A stretch of DNA of 64,000 nucleotides from Eucalyptus grandis (taxonomy: Eukaryota > Streptophyta > Magnoliopsida > Myrtales > Myrtaceae): the NCBI RefSeq assembly GCF_016545825.1, contig NC_052621.1, positions 25,880,940 to 25,944,939 on the forward strand. The letters are read 5' to 3'. The notes under the pieces were generated by a model. The model worked only from the letters and a program-made list of their open reading frames with translations, was not told where the DNA came from and ran no database searches. How positions within the stretch are numbered: the stretch's first letter is position 1; each line of letters opens with the position of its first letter. Positions 9,797 to 20,892 of this stretch are shown here, one piece after another. The translations under genes and the position numbers were made by a program.

Positions 9797-10605
9797 AATA
9801 AGATTCTACTTTAACTACTATAGAGATGATAAGGCTTTAAATTAGATTTCGTTATATTCACGGAGACCAAAAAGGTAAAAAGGAAATATAAAGACAGTAT
9901 TTTTTTTATTGATTTAGGTAATGGATTGAAATGAAAAAAATATAATTTAAAATCCGAATAATAGTGTAATTATGGAAACTAGTAAATAGCACCAAATTGC
10001 TAATTTGACTTTGAAAGTTGTAAGAATAGATTGAACAATTTGATAGTTTATGGACTAAATTGCACAAATTGCAATAATCGAAAGATTTGTGATGACTTTC
10101 TCTTATATGATCAAACAAAAGGGCTATTATATTGAACATTTACAAATAGTTCAAGAATTACATTGAATAAATTAAATGTTCAAATGACATTGTACATTAG
10201 GCTAAAATTTATATACTATTAATATCATTATCCCCATTGCTTAATATTCAACAATTTGCTTTACACACAATCATCAATCTTTGACAACTAATTGGTATTG
10301 TCAATTCCGACAAATATAACACAGAAATATAACGAAAAAAAAATGTACCAATGTTATTCACGAAAAGAGAGAGTTTAAGGCAAATAACGGTGATGGTTAA
10401 TCTTTTGCTGTTAAATGTTTCAAAAACCATCTTAAAATTAGGAAAAGTATTGAGCACATGCAATGCGATGCAACGCATGAATTGCCAAGGAATATAAATC
10501 ACGTCCCAGATCGCGTCAGATTCTGCATTAGTCCCCTCTGACCCCTAAATTTACCTGTCTTTTCTTATCGTCTCCTTTCCCGTTCGTCTAGGCTACCCTT
10601 TTAGT
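9797..10605. other. AT-rich intergenic DNA
   Basis: No gene, RNA or clear repeat recognised. Short frames on the minus strand (9906-10139, 10248-10502) have AT-driven composition and no domain. Confidence 0.5.
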
Positions 10606-11344
10606 GAGAAAATTACTCAAATTTTTTTAAATTATTACATTTTTATCGATTTAATTATAAATAATTTTATATTTTACAAATTAAATCTATCCGGATAATT
10701 TTGTTGAAAATGGCTAATACGAATGCTGACCGTCTTACGTAGCATGATCGGCGCTAATGTTAAGAATTTTTAATAATATTTTTTTATTTTTTTGAATTTT
10801 ATATTTTATTTTATTTCACTTTCTTTTACTTTTTTTATTGCTAAGGACTTACAAGGGATAGCTAACAACCTGCCAAGGCCCGACAAACCCTATCAGCCAT
10901 TGAGCGAGGCCTTGCAACCCCCACTAGCCATTGGGCAAGGGCCAACTGGCTGCCTTGGCATGCAACTAGCGAGAGCCAGAAGCCCTAGCTAGTCACAACA
11001 AGGGTCGCAATCCTCGCTTGAATCTAGGTGAAGACTTGTGGCCCTCGCCAACCGCACACAAGGGCTACGAGCGGTCGCCTAGTGGCTGGTGGGGATCGTT
11101 TTCGAGCCTCAACCAATGACTGATAGTCCCCGATCGACCCTTAATAAATAAATAAATAATTTAAGAAAGGAAAAGAAAATATATCAACATCAAGACCGAC
11201 TATGCCACGTAGGATGATTAACATCCCTATCAATAATTTTCGATTAAAATTGGCTGATGAATCCAATTAACAAAACATGAAAATATTTATGAATCAATTA
11301 TTAAGAAAGTGCAATATGTTCAGAACATTTTGGATAATTTTCTG
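10606..11344. mobile_element. Foldback MITE with GC-rich core
   Basis: The left end GAGAAAATTACTCAAA pairs with the right end, reversed, CAGAAAATTATCCAAA. The AT-rich arms include ATCGATTTAATT- and TGTTAATTGGATTC-type words and surround a GC-rich core at about 10850-11130. Same general architecture as 13524-14013 and 14510-14960. No coding potential. Confidence 0.55.
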
Positions 11345-12030
11345 TGATCTTCATCCTTGGTCACATCTTCTCAACAGAGCATAGATAAGGTCTTTCTCCG
11401 GGTCGATTAAATTATCTCTTGCAAGCTTTTCTCATCTTATCCTTGATCGGATCAACAATTACCTTTTCTCAAGTAAGTTCAATCTTAATCCTCATTTTGT
11501 CGTGTGTGCTGCATGTCCAAAGAAGCATTCTCCACTATTTTCATTTCGTGTACATCTTGATGTTTAACCGCCCTGCACTCGATGCTATAAGCTATCAAAG
11601 AATAACGAAGTTTTATAGAAGTTGTCATTCTTGAGCTTAGAGATTTGTGGTCATTGCCCTTTTGTCGACCCCATTTCGAGGTCGATCTATGGTAATTGAC
11701 ATTGAATAGCGACATGCACAAGCACGCGCGCTCGCGCGCAGAAAATTGGAGTGACGACGGTGACGGCGGGTGGAAGCATGACTCGGTGTAATATAGAGAG
11801 AGGAAGAGAGAGAGAAATGAGTTGTAGATTCAAATGTAATAGCTACCCAGACATAAAAGATTTTTAGAAAGCACACCAGTCAAGAGTCTGATGAGGAGGG
11901 AAAGAATATGCACCTACCAAGGAAATTCATCAATAATCAAATTTGGTTTTTTTATTTTTTGGTCGAATAAATTTGGGTTGTTTAAAATCAAGTATTTCTA
12001 ACCTTTTAGTACAGTCCCCTAAGCCATTTA
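11345..12030. other. Intergenic DNA
   Basis: No feature recognised apart from a short GA-rich stretch near 11795-11820. The frame at 11419-11634 shows no domain. Confidence 0.5.
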
Positions 12031-12206
12031 CCGCCCCCTGCCGCCTGCCGGCCAGCCCATCAGTTTATCTCTAAATATGTGCCCTTATCATATTTACCCT
12101 CTGTTTATAAGCACAGAAAATGTTGGTGAAATTTCCAAATGCCGAATTGGCCGGGGATTTGTATCCTCTTTTCTTGTTCCTATTTATTCATCTCCTTCTT
12201 CCTAAA

Positions 12207-12360
12207 AGATGAAGAAAGCATCGATTCCGCCGCGGTCTGCAGGCTCTCGATACTTGGCTGCAATGGAGGGAAAGGCCTTGAGAATTATTCACCTGGCTCT
12301 CTATAGTCTTTTTCCAGATGGGTTGATCATGAAAATGAAACTTTTGTACCTTCTGATTTG
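12207..12360 (+). other. Small open frame kept in all three units
   Basis: A frame of about 50 residues (MKKASIPPRSAGSRYLAAMEG...) recurs at 22950-23189 (79 residues) and near 34105. The first 35 or so residues are nearly the same in all three, while the C-terminal ends differ because of small indels. It may be a first-exon relic or simply shared non-coding sequence. No family recognised. Confidence 0.3.
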
Positions 12361-12399
12361 ATTGCTTGTATCGGGTTTTTTTTTTTTCCCAGAGAATAA

Positions 12400-13380
12400 G
12401 GCCTTGTTTGGTAACGTTTATATTCCTCTCAATTTCTGTTCTTTTGTTCCTCGTAACAAAAAAAGAACAGAAATCCGTTTGATACGTCAATTAATTTTTT
12501 TTCCCCCAAAATAGAAAAGTGGCCAGAGAATAGATTTGGAAACAAAAACAAGAAGTAAAAACAAGTAGCTTTTTATTCCCCTGAATAATTTTTAGAAATA
12601 AGTTATTTTTTCTTTTCTTTTTTTTTCTTTTCTTCTTCCTTGCTGCCCCTTCCCTTCGCCGTTGCCCTTGCTATCCGGCTGTCGTCGCCGACCACCACCG
12701 CCTACCTCCCACCGCCGCCCACCGCACGCCGCCCGTCAATTGATCGCTCCCGCCGCCCGCCCGCCCACCGATCGAATACTAGCCGGGCCGCCGCCACCGT
12801 AACTACCGCCCGCCATGGCCCATCACCAATGACCATTGAGGCCACCGCTCGCCGACTAGCCGACAACCGATCGACGTAGCCACCGTCGACCGTTGTCACC
12901 ATTGCCAACCACCGTCGTCACCGGTTACCACACCCACCGCCAATGACAATTGACATCGGCACCCACCGACTGGTCGACCGACCGACCAGCGCCAACATCG
13001 TTGTCGCCGCCCACCGACGACCGCCATTGACTGGCCTCGGTGCGTCAGCAAAAGCGATTGGTGGCGGCAGGCGGCGGTCCGTCATTAACGGTCATCAGTG
13101 GCTGGCGACGACGATCAGCAACAGTGGTAGTCGGTGGCGGGTGGCAATGGTCAGCGATGGCAGCGATAAAGAAGAATAAGAAAAAATTTAAAAGAAATTA
13201 TACACTGTAAATCATACCAAACATATTTCTATTCTTTTTTCATTCCAAACATAGAAATTTTATATAGTTACCAAACGCGTTCTTTTATTAAGAAATTGTT
13301 TCCGAGAATAGACATAGAAAAAAACTATTTCTAAAAAAAAAAAATTGTTCTCCGGAACATAAGCGTTACCAAATAGACCC
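12400..13380. mobile_element. Harbinger/Tourist-type MITE, TSD TAA
   Basis: Exact 3-bp TAA duplications lie at 12397-12399 and 13381-13383. Terminal inverted repeats are GGCCTTGTTTGGTAACG and, reversed, GGGTCTATTTGGTAACG. Units B (near 23149) and C (near 34308) read GAGAATAAGATTC without the element, giving two empty sites. AT-rich arms surround a GC-rich core at 12645-13160, whose frames are low-complexity. Confidence 0.9.
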
Positions 13381-13523
13381 TAAGATTCCTAGTTGTTTCA
13401 GGTGAGTATGGATTGATATGAGAAGACAAAACGATGCTAATAACGATCCAAGACGAAGTAGAGTCTTTGTTGTGCTTGGACGATGACACTTGGAATGTTC
13501 AACACTGATGAATGAGCAAGATA

Positions 13524-14013
13524 GGGAAAGGTGTCAAAAAAATCTTAAACTCATTGCATTAATATCATTTAGTCGTAACCTTTTTAATCAAACCAATTTA
13601 GTTTTAAGCATTTTTCACATTCATACTAATTGAATCCATCCAGCTAATTTAGACTAGAAATTACTAATGTCGGTGCTAATTATCCTACATGAGATTATTG
13701 GTTCTGACATTGACATTTTTATTTTATTTTTTAATTTCTTTCTTTCTTTTTATCCATAGAAGAAAAGGAAAGAAAAAATAGGGAAAAATTAAAATATTAA
13801 AATATTGAAAACAAATGTCCATGTTAGCACCAATGCCAATTGTGCCACATAAAACGCGCGACATTTATGTTAGTAATTTCTAACCTACATTAGTTGAATG
13901 GGCTCAATTGATATCATTGTAAAAAGGCTCAAAATTGAATTAGTCCAATTGAAAAAGTTGAAGACTGAATTGGTACAAATGCGATAAATTTAAAATTTTT
14001 TAATACTTTTCCT
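13524..14013. mobile_element. Foldback MITE, possible 9-bp TSD (Mutator-like), unit A copy
   Basis: The left end GGGAAAGGTGTCAAAAAAAT pairs with the right end, reversed, AGGAAAAGTATTAAAAAATT. Flanks AGCAAGATA and AGCGAGATC look like a decayed 9-bp duplication, as Mutator-like elements make. Orthologous copies sit at 23290-23771 and 34444-34925, so it was present before the tandem triplication. Confidence 0.65.
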
Positions 14014-14509
14014 AGCGAGATCGACGAGGGAATACTTGACTTTTGGATTGACCCCATATTGGCATCGGCCGCCTTATGGTGTTAGATGCTCAAACAATTG
14101 TCTCGTAGAATACTATTCCAGACATTGAGTTGGATCAGCAATGTCAATGACACAGGCAAGGATCACGCCTTTTCCGTTTCTGCATTAAGTTTCCTCTCTC
14201 CTTAATCACTAATAATAAAAATTAGAGTCAACGATGTGGGTGTATACCATGACCTTTTCTTTTGTGAACTATGGACGCAAGCCCTAATTGATTTAATGTT
14301 ATGCTATCTAGGGTTTTGCATTTCCATTGTCGTGTCCTGATGATCTATGAACTCGGGCCCGACGAAGACGTGGTTTTGAGATAATGGGAAGAAATCAAGA
14401 AGATATTCATCAAAATGGCTTAGGGGAGTTTAGTGAAAGGATCCCTGTGTAATGTTAATTAGGAATACTTGGTTTCAAAAGTTGAAATTTGATTATTGAT
14501 GAAAATGAT

Positions 14510-14960
14510 GGGATAATTACCAAAAAAAAAAAAAAACCCCAAACTTATTGTGTAGGTATTAATTTGGTCATAAACTTTTTTTGGGCCAATTTAGTCTTAA
14601 ATATTTTGATTTGCTAATACAATCCTTTCTGGTAATTTTGGCAAGAAGTTCTTGACCTAAACGCCGGTCATCTTACATGGCACAATTGGAGCTAATGCAA
14701 ACAATCTTTGCAAATTTCTCAAATTTTTCTTGAAAAATTTTCCCTTTTTTTAAAAAAAAAAAAAGGCAAAATTGTCTATGTCAACTCGGTCGTGTCATCT
14801 ATCATGTAAGATGGCCTACGTCTATGTCAACAATTTCTTGTTAAAATCAGCCGAAATGAATCATGGAAAAGATTGTGAATAAATTGATCAATTTAAAAAA
14901 TTATAATCAAATTCACATCCACATGCTAGGTTTATAATTTTTGGAGTAATTTTTTCTTAT
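14510..14960. mobile_element. Second foldback MITE, unit A copy
   Basis: The left arm ATAATTACCAAAAAA...CCCCAAACTTATTGTGTAGG pairs with the right-arm reverse AATTACTCCAAAAATTATAAACCTAG. Its partner is at 30011-30460 in unit B. Unit C lacks it within a deletion of about 590 bases (junction near 35459). Confidence 0.6.
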
Positions 14961-15061
14961 TGTATACGAGAAAACGTAATTGTCAATCCAACCGACAATA
15001 AGATGAGAGAAGCAATTAGGATATGGTTTGGTCGACTTGGACGAAGATCTTATTGTTTGGC

Positions 15062-16250
15062 CTATTGAGGAGATGTGATCCAGGGATTGATGAAGACTCG
15101 TGCTATAGATAGAAGGGGCAGGACAAGACCTAAAAGAGTAAGAAAGGAGACGACAACAAAATAAATGTAAATTGAGAGATTATGTAGGATCTCGTGCGAA
15201 ATTTGACCCAATCCCGAAATATGATTTATCCGGCCCGGCACCATGCGTCGCACCGCGTCGCTCGAGCTCCATACTTTTCTTGATTTTCAAATGTTTTTGA
15301 AACTTTTTTAACAGCAAGAAATTGATCTCATCACCGTCGTTTCGCGATGAACTCATTCTTTTCATGGACAACATTAGTATCTTGCTAAAATAGATATTCC
15401 CTTTTCTCTTGATTGTATGAAACCTTACAAGAAAATGTTGTTTGCATTGTATTTCTATGCTTAATTCGTGTCGGAATTGACGAACGTCTTTATTCAACCA
15501 GTTGCATTGTAAAAGCTTAAAAGATTCTCTGAAGACATCGAACAAGGCTAGTAGGAGGAACAAAGCCAATCCCCCTCTCAAGAACTTAAAAATGCAAATG
15601 GCTTAAACTTATTGAATAGATATCAAATTAGTTCTAAATTTTTTTAATTTTATCAATTTTTAATTCTAAGCTATTATTCGGTACTTGCTTAATCAAAAAG
15701 GATAAAAAACAATAAAAAAAAAAAAGAGAGATCAGTTTTTAAGTGTTATGAGGAGAACTTGGTCAATGTTCCACATTTTGTCCAATTACAAAACCTCTGA
15801 AATCACCATTTCTCACGACAAGTGTCACAGTCGACGCTTGAGATCGAAAACTGTGGGCAGTTTAGACTTCCTTTAATTCGTTGAATCACCTGAGCTTAGC
15901 CTTTTTTCCAAGGATCAAACACTCGCTTACTAACTCACCCAAATCATAGAAAGAGAAATTATTTAGAGGGAGAAGTTTTGGGAGAAAATGTACTTCCATT
16001 TCACGAATGCTGGACCATACAAATGAGATGAAGTAGTTTCTATCATATTTACTACCATTTACCCTATTAAATATAAGACTACCATCTATCTTATTAGGTA
16101 TCTTAAATGCAAATATATATTTTGAAGAAGTAGTTTAAGGCTTATTCCGTTCCTTAGGATCATTTCTTGGAAGCTCGAGTCGTGAGAACCTCGACACGGT
16201 GACACAAGGCTACCTTGCACCAACACGCCTCTCTGCTTAGAATGGGATTA
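15062..16250. other. Conserved unit sequence without a convincing gene
   Basis: A minus-strand frame (15180-15581, MRGGLALFLLLALFDVFRES...) also occurs at 30727-31083 and 35740-35976, shortened in B by a one-base indel and in C by small changes. The loss of frame in the other copies argues against a protein gene. No domain recognised. Confidence 0.4.
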
Positions 16251-16351
16251 ATTTACTGTGGATTTGATGGAGAAATCAATCTATGAAGCCAAGTCAACTG
16301 ACAATCCACTTCTTCGTGCGAATGGATCCAACTCGCCCGACCCAACTGGTG

Positions 16352-16405
16352 GTACGTGTGGCTAAGCTTTGTGTAGTACATGATTCGCATTCTGCTTCAA
16401 TGTAC
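16352..16405 (+). promoter_or_regulatory. GTAC cluster upstream of unit A COPT gene
   Basis: GTAC occurs at 16352, 16376 and 16402, 227-280 bases before the ATG. These are candidate copper-response cores. The same three occur in unit B at 32858, 32882 and 32908. Confidence 0.45.
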
Positions 16406-16576
16406 GACCCCTCAAAACCTCTTTTTTTAACTGGTCTCAACACGCCTTTGTCGCTGTGTGTAGCTTGCCTTCGCATTACGCACCTGTGGAAAAAATACAT
16501 CAGCCTTGTGCCAAACGCCATGCCCTAATACAACACCTCAAACCACGCATCACCGTATATACAGAGAGGCCAAAAC

Positions 16577-16577
16577 C

Positions 16578-16622
<45 letters not shown>

Positions 16623-16628
16623 AGGGAG
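16577..16628 (+). repeat. (GA)n repeat in the COPT 5' leader
   Basis: A GA dinucleotide run ending in GGGA units a few bases before the ATG. The unit B copy (33088-33110) is about half as long. A TATA-like GTATATACAG lies just upstream (about 16555), so the repeat is probably at or just after the transcription start. Confidence 0.8.
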
Positions 16629-16631
16629 GCG

Positions 16632-17051
16632 ATGGACGGGATGAGCAACATGGAGCAAAAGAGCTACACCCACATGACATTCTTCTGGGGTAGAAACTCC
16701 GAGATCCTCTTCGCCGGGTGGCCCGGCACGCGGACTGGCATGTACGTGCTGGCCTTGGTCTTCGTCTTCACGCTCGCGCTCCTTGTTGAATGGATCTCTC
16801 ACTGCAGGCTCATCGGAGAAGGCTTGAAGTCTAACCGCGTCGTTGCCGGTGTCCTGCGGACCATCATGCATGCCATGCGCGTCGGGCTTGCTTATCTGCT
16901 GATGCTGGCCGTGATGTCCTTCAACGTAGGCGTGCTCATCGTCGCCATTCTCGGGCACGGCGTGGGCTTCTTCTTCTTCGGAAGTAGGGCTTTTCAGAAG
17001 ACGCCGCCTCCGGGAAAAGCATCCACCGATCTTCCCGCGACGAACTGTTGA
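16632..17051 (+). CDS. COPT: COPT-type copper transporter, unit A
   Basis: 139 residues. The N-terminus is short and Met-poor for the family (MDGMSNMEQKSYTHM), followed by TFFWG and GWPG. TM1 is about 37-54, TM2 about 84-98 with MLAVM (91-95), TM3 about 99-117 with GHGVG (108-112), and the tail ends TDLPATNC. The ATG at 16632 is chosen because the in-frame upstream stretch is GA-repeat-encoded and has no ATG. This is a different subtype from the MDGMxxGHxPGM genes, and it resembles the pseudogene at 3520-3872. It differs from the unit B copy by roughly eleven bases in 420. Intronless and apparently functional. Confidence 0.95.
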   Translation: MDGMSNMEQKSYTHMTFFWGRNSEILFAGWPGTRTGMYVLALVFVFTLALLVEWISHCRLIGEGLKSNRVVAGVLRTIMHAMRVGLAYLLMLAVMSFNVGVLIVAILGHGVGFFFFGSRAFQKTPPPGKASTDLPATNC

Positions 17052-17465
17052 ATTAACTTTGATGTCGGAACAAGTAGTCTCATGTACTATATTGTTGTTT
17101 TTAGTTTCTGTGCTTGTGATTTTTCGCTTTTGGGGGGCTTGAATTTCTTGATTTTATAGTTTCTGTGTTTTCCTCAGGAAGTTTAAGTGCATATCTCTGA
17201 TCTGGTATTAGACGGTTATGACGACTCTACCAAAACTAAGTGCAACGAGTGAAGACACAGCACCGTGTGTGTATGGACCACCATCCATTGATGCTCTGCG
17301 TCAAAACTAAATGACGTGGCATCTTTTCGATCACGGCCCGGCTGCCCCCGGGCCCAATCCCAGCCCGAGGGCAGTTTCAGATCGGCCTGAATAAGCACAC
17401 AAAGTTATGACGCCCGGCACGACCATGTCGGACCCGAGCCGGAACCTGCCCGGCAATATTTTAGA
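17052..17465 (+). other. COPT 3' flank in unit A
   Basis: Contains the likely 3' untranslated region (TTTGATGTCGGAACAAGTAG..., T-rich). It closely matches 33533-33945 in unit B. No separate gene; the frame at 17216-17398 is not conserved. Confidence 0.5.
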
Positions 17466-17620
17466 CCCACCCCCTGCCGCCTGCTGGCCAGCCCATCGGT
17501 TTATCTCTAATATGTGCCCTTATCATATTTACCCTCTGTTTATAAGCACAGAAAATGTTCGTGAAATTTCCAAATTCGGAATTGGCCGGGGATTTTGTAT
17601 CCTCTTTTCTTGTTCCTATT

Positions 17621-17829
17621 CGACAGAAAAGAGAAGGAAATTTGGGGAAAATGTTTTTTTGTATTCTACCGTATGCTGTTACATTGTACATTTATAATGT
17701 AAGAAAAAAATAATAAAATAGGAAAAATAATATACATGAATCAGAATTCCAAAATTTCCTATTTACTATATTAATCAAAGATCTACTAGAATCAATTATA
17801 ATCACAATCGACTCTAAGATCTTCCAACA
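17621..17829 (-). repeat. Copia 3' LTR (left on the plus strand)
   Basis: 209 bp, ending CTTCCAACA. Its outer terminus is CG where TG is expected, a likely C/T change. Confidence 0.9.
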
Positions 17830-18125
17830 CTCCCCCTCAAGCTGGTGGCCTATATATGTCGAGGACACCTAACTTGCTCAATAGAAACTTGTGTTGTCTT
17901 TGGCATAGCGGCTTAGTGAAAATATCCGCAGTTGATCCACCGTTCGATGCCCTTTGTTATGAGAACTCCCTCTTTGATCTTGTCGCGAGTGAAGTGACAG
18001 TCAACTTCTATGTGTTGTGTTCTTTCATGAAAAACTGGATTTGCTGCTAACTTAAGTGCAGCATCATTATCACTGAACAATTCACTTGGTCCATTGACCT
18101 ATATTCCCAAATCTTGAAGAAGTCC

Positions 18126-19628
18126 TCATATCCAAACTATTTCGCAGGTAGTTTTCGCCATGGCTCGATATTCTGATTTAGTTGATGACAATGACACGGT
18201 AGATTGCTTCTTTGTCTTCCACGAAATCAATAACTTTCCTAATTTAATACAAAAACCGGTGATGGATCTCCTAGTCATCGGGCAAGTAGCGTAATCAATG
18301 TCACAAAATGCTGTCATCCCCATAATACACTCACGAGATAGAAATATACCGAGCCCCGGGCATCCCTTCAAGTACCTTACAACTTTCAAGGCTGCATTCA
18401 TGTGTGATTCATTCGGCATATGCATGAACTGGCTGAATATTTGTACTGCATAACATATATCAGGCCTTGTCATGGTAAGATATATCAACTTTCCAACAAG
18501 TCGCCGATACCCTGACGGATCCCTAAGCAATGGATCCTTGTTTGATGAAGAAGAATTGAGATCATACTCATGTGTCGTCAACTTGACATTTTGTTCAATG
18601 GGAATTATTGCTAGCTTACAACCTGATAACCCTGCTTCAGAAATGATTTCCAAGACAAATTTTCTCTGACTGAGGGAAATTCCTTTATCAGACCTAGCAA
18701 TTTTAATGCCAAGAAAGTATTTGGGAGGTCGAAAATCCTTGATATGAAAAGTGGAGTGCAAATATTCCTTGAATCTTGCAACATGAGAATCATTATTTCC
18801 CATAACCAATATGTCATCAACATATATCAGCAAATAAATTGATGATCTTCCCACATTTCGTGTAAATAGAGCATAATCATGCTTGGAATGCTGAAAACCT
18901 GCATTGGTTAATGCAACAGTAAACTTGGCATACCATTGTCTAGATGCCTGTTTTAATCCATACAAGGATTTGTGAAGATGACATACCCGATACTCCCCCT
19001 ATCTGCGTAATCCTTGAGGAAGGTCCATGTAGATCTCTTCATCTAAATCACCATGAAGGAAGGCGTTGTGGACGTCCATCTGATGTAAGGACCAATTGCG
19101 TATGGCTGCAATAGACAAAAAAGACCGGACGGTAACTTCCTTCGCGACTGGGGAGAATGTCTCGTGATAATCAAAACCTTCTCTTTGAGTGAAGCCTTTG
19201 GCTACCAACCTAGCCTTATAGCGTTCTATGGAACCGTCTGATTTGAACTTGATCTTGTAAACCCATTTACATCCGATCGGTTTTCAATGCAGTGGTAAGG
19301 GAACAACATCCCAAGTATGATTCTCCATGAGTGCAGTAAGTTCGGACTCCATTGCACGCCGCCACTTGGGATCTTTCGTTGCCTCAATGAATGAAGATGG
19401 CTCATGTTCTTCTGAAATTCGACTGATACAACACATATGTTCTGCCGATAACCGATTGAAGGAAACATATGATGAAACAGGATATTGTGTACCTGAAGAG
19501 TTTGCAATAGAACATATATAGTCTTTAGTCCACGTAGGCGGGCAAGTCTGTCTTCCAGAACGACGAGGTAGCTCAACCATATTCTTAGAGGCCACGGATG
19601 ATTCTGCAGCCATTTCTGTTGTGTCCAC
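18126..19628 (-). pseudogene. Copia reverse transcriptase-RNase H, broken
   Basis: Minus-strand pieces: 19284-19628 includes EPSSFIEATKDPKWRRAMESELTALMENHTW, the start of the RT domain. 18999-19208 has [22 protein letters not shown] and [15 protein letters not shown]. 18126-18965 has MYGLKQASRQWY, the catalytic YVDD, and the RNase H region with DIDYATCPMTRRSITGFC and STKSEYRAM. Stops or shifts separate the pieces, and the frame ends at a stop just after CEIVWI. No functional polyprotein can be made. Confidence 0.9.
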
Positions 19629-19760
19629 TGCTGAAGTAAGTGGAGAGACTTCCTCAGATGAAGCTGGTAATTCCGTCTCCGGATTTGATAATTCCTTGGT
19701 GCTTGTGTCATAGAAGATTGAGGTGCCATAAGAAACCCAGGCGATAATGATAAATCATCA

Positions 19761-20446
19761 TCAAACAGAAGAAACCGATTGTTTTCTAATAAAGTGTCTT
19801 GTGATGAAGGCGGCTTTCTCTTTGAAAGGGAACGTGTCTTCATGAAAAATAGCATCTCTACTAGTAAAGAAATGCCCTGTAGAAAACTCCATGACACAAT
19901 AACCCTTATGAAGAGAAGGGTATCCCATAAAAACACATCGTGTTGCACGGGCACTAATTTTATCTCGAGGACCCACATTTGTTGCATAACATAAACAACC
20001 AAATACTCTAAGATAGCTATTATCTGGTTGTTTCTTGTAAAGCATCTCAAATGGAGTTTTACCATGAAGAATTCGACTTGGCATGCAATTAATCAGATAG
20101 GCAGCTGTGACCACATAGACTCGCCCATTATCCGTATGAATTCGATGTACAGATTTATCAAATTGATTCCTAATTAAAGAAAGGAAATTTGATAAATGAG
20201 TGAATGTTTGACTCTTTGACTGCATAAGATATAGCCAAGTGGCACAACTATAGTCATCAATGATTGTAAGAAAGTAGCGAGATCTATCACAATGAGGAGT
20301 ATGATAGGGACCCTAGATGTCCATGTGAAGCAATGAAAAAGGATTTTTGGCTCGAGATGTACTAACTGGAAAAGTGCTTGAGTTTGTTTAGCTAAAGGAC
20401 ATATGGAGCATTTTGGATGGGGAAATCGAGCATTGTGACCCATCAT
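19761..20446 (-). pseudogene. Copia integrase, broken
   Basis: The N-terminal zinc-binding part is at 20174-20446 (ARFPHPKCSICPLAKQTQ). The catalytic core continues in 19761-20225 with HRIHTDNGR, AAYLINCMPSRILHGKTPFEMLY and RVFGCLCYA. Frame changes separate the two. Confidence 0.85.
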
Positions 20447-20878
20447 TGATGCAAAAGGAGATTTTTATTATAACTGATTGCATTACAATAAATGCTTTTA
20501 TTCAATAATTCTAAATCTCCGGAGGAATTGACCCAAAAATAAAGCCATTGTGCCTCATTACCCAAGCTCATCACTCTGCCAGTCGAGATGTCTTGAAAGA
20601 CACAATTTTCAGAATTGAATATGGCTTTACAAGAATTGTCCATACATACTTTTGAGACAGAGAGAAGATTAAACTCAAAATCCATAATGTATAGGACATT
20701 TTTAAGGACAAAGTTCTGACCAAGATGTACGGTACCGATTTTGGTAACATATGTAATGTTCCCATTTGGAAGATGCACCGTAACAGGAGATTGTGCGTTT
20801 CGATGGACATGGGAAAATAAGTTCTCATTACAGACTATATGGTCACTTGCACCTGAATTGATAATCCATGCATCAATA
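20443..20878 (-). pseudogene. Copia protease, active-site Asp changed
   Basis: Reading upstream of MHLPNGNITYVTKIG, the active-site block is WIINSGASDHI where the copia family has DSGA. The catalytic Asp codon is AAT (Asn) at 20857-20859. Downstream HLGQNFVLKNVLYIMDFEFNLLSVSK is typical of the protease-integrase spacer. Confidence 0.8.
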
Positions 20879-20892
20879 GATAATGAATTCCT

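Larger units (their letters stand above)
12031..17465. repeat. COPT tandem array, unit A
   Basis: First of three tandem units. It starts at CCGCCCCCTGCCGCC and runs through the COPT gene at 16632 and its 3' flank to the next CCCCCTGCCGCC. Unit B begins with the same sequence and follows the same order. After removal of the MITE at 12400-13380, unit A is about 4.45 kb. Confidence 0.85.

Noticed and set aside
12640..13179. Two plus-strand frames, Thr/Arg/Pro-rich
   Set aside because: Same reason; the DNA is the core of a MITE with TAA duplications.
19226..20065. 279-codon minus-strand frame
   Set aside because: Alternate frame of the copia integrase-RT region; the recognisable motifs lie in the other frames.
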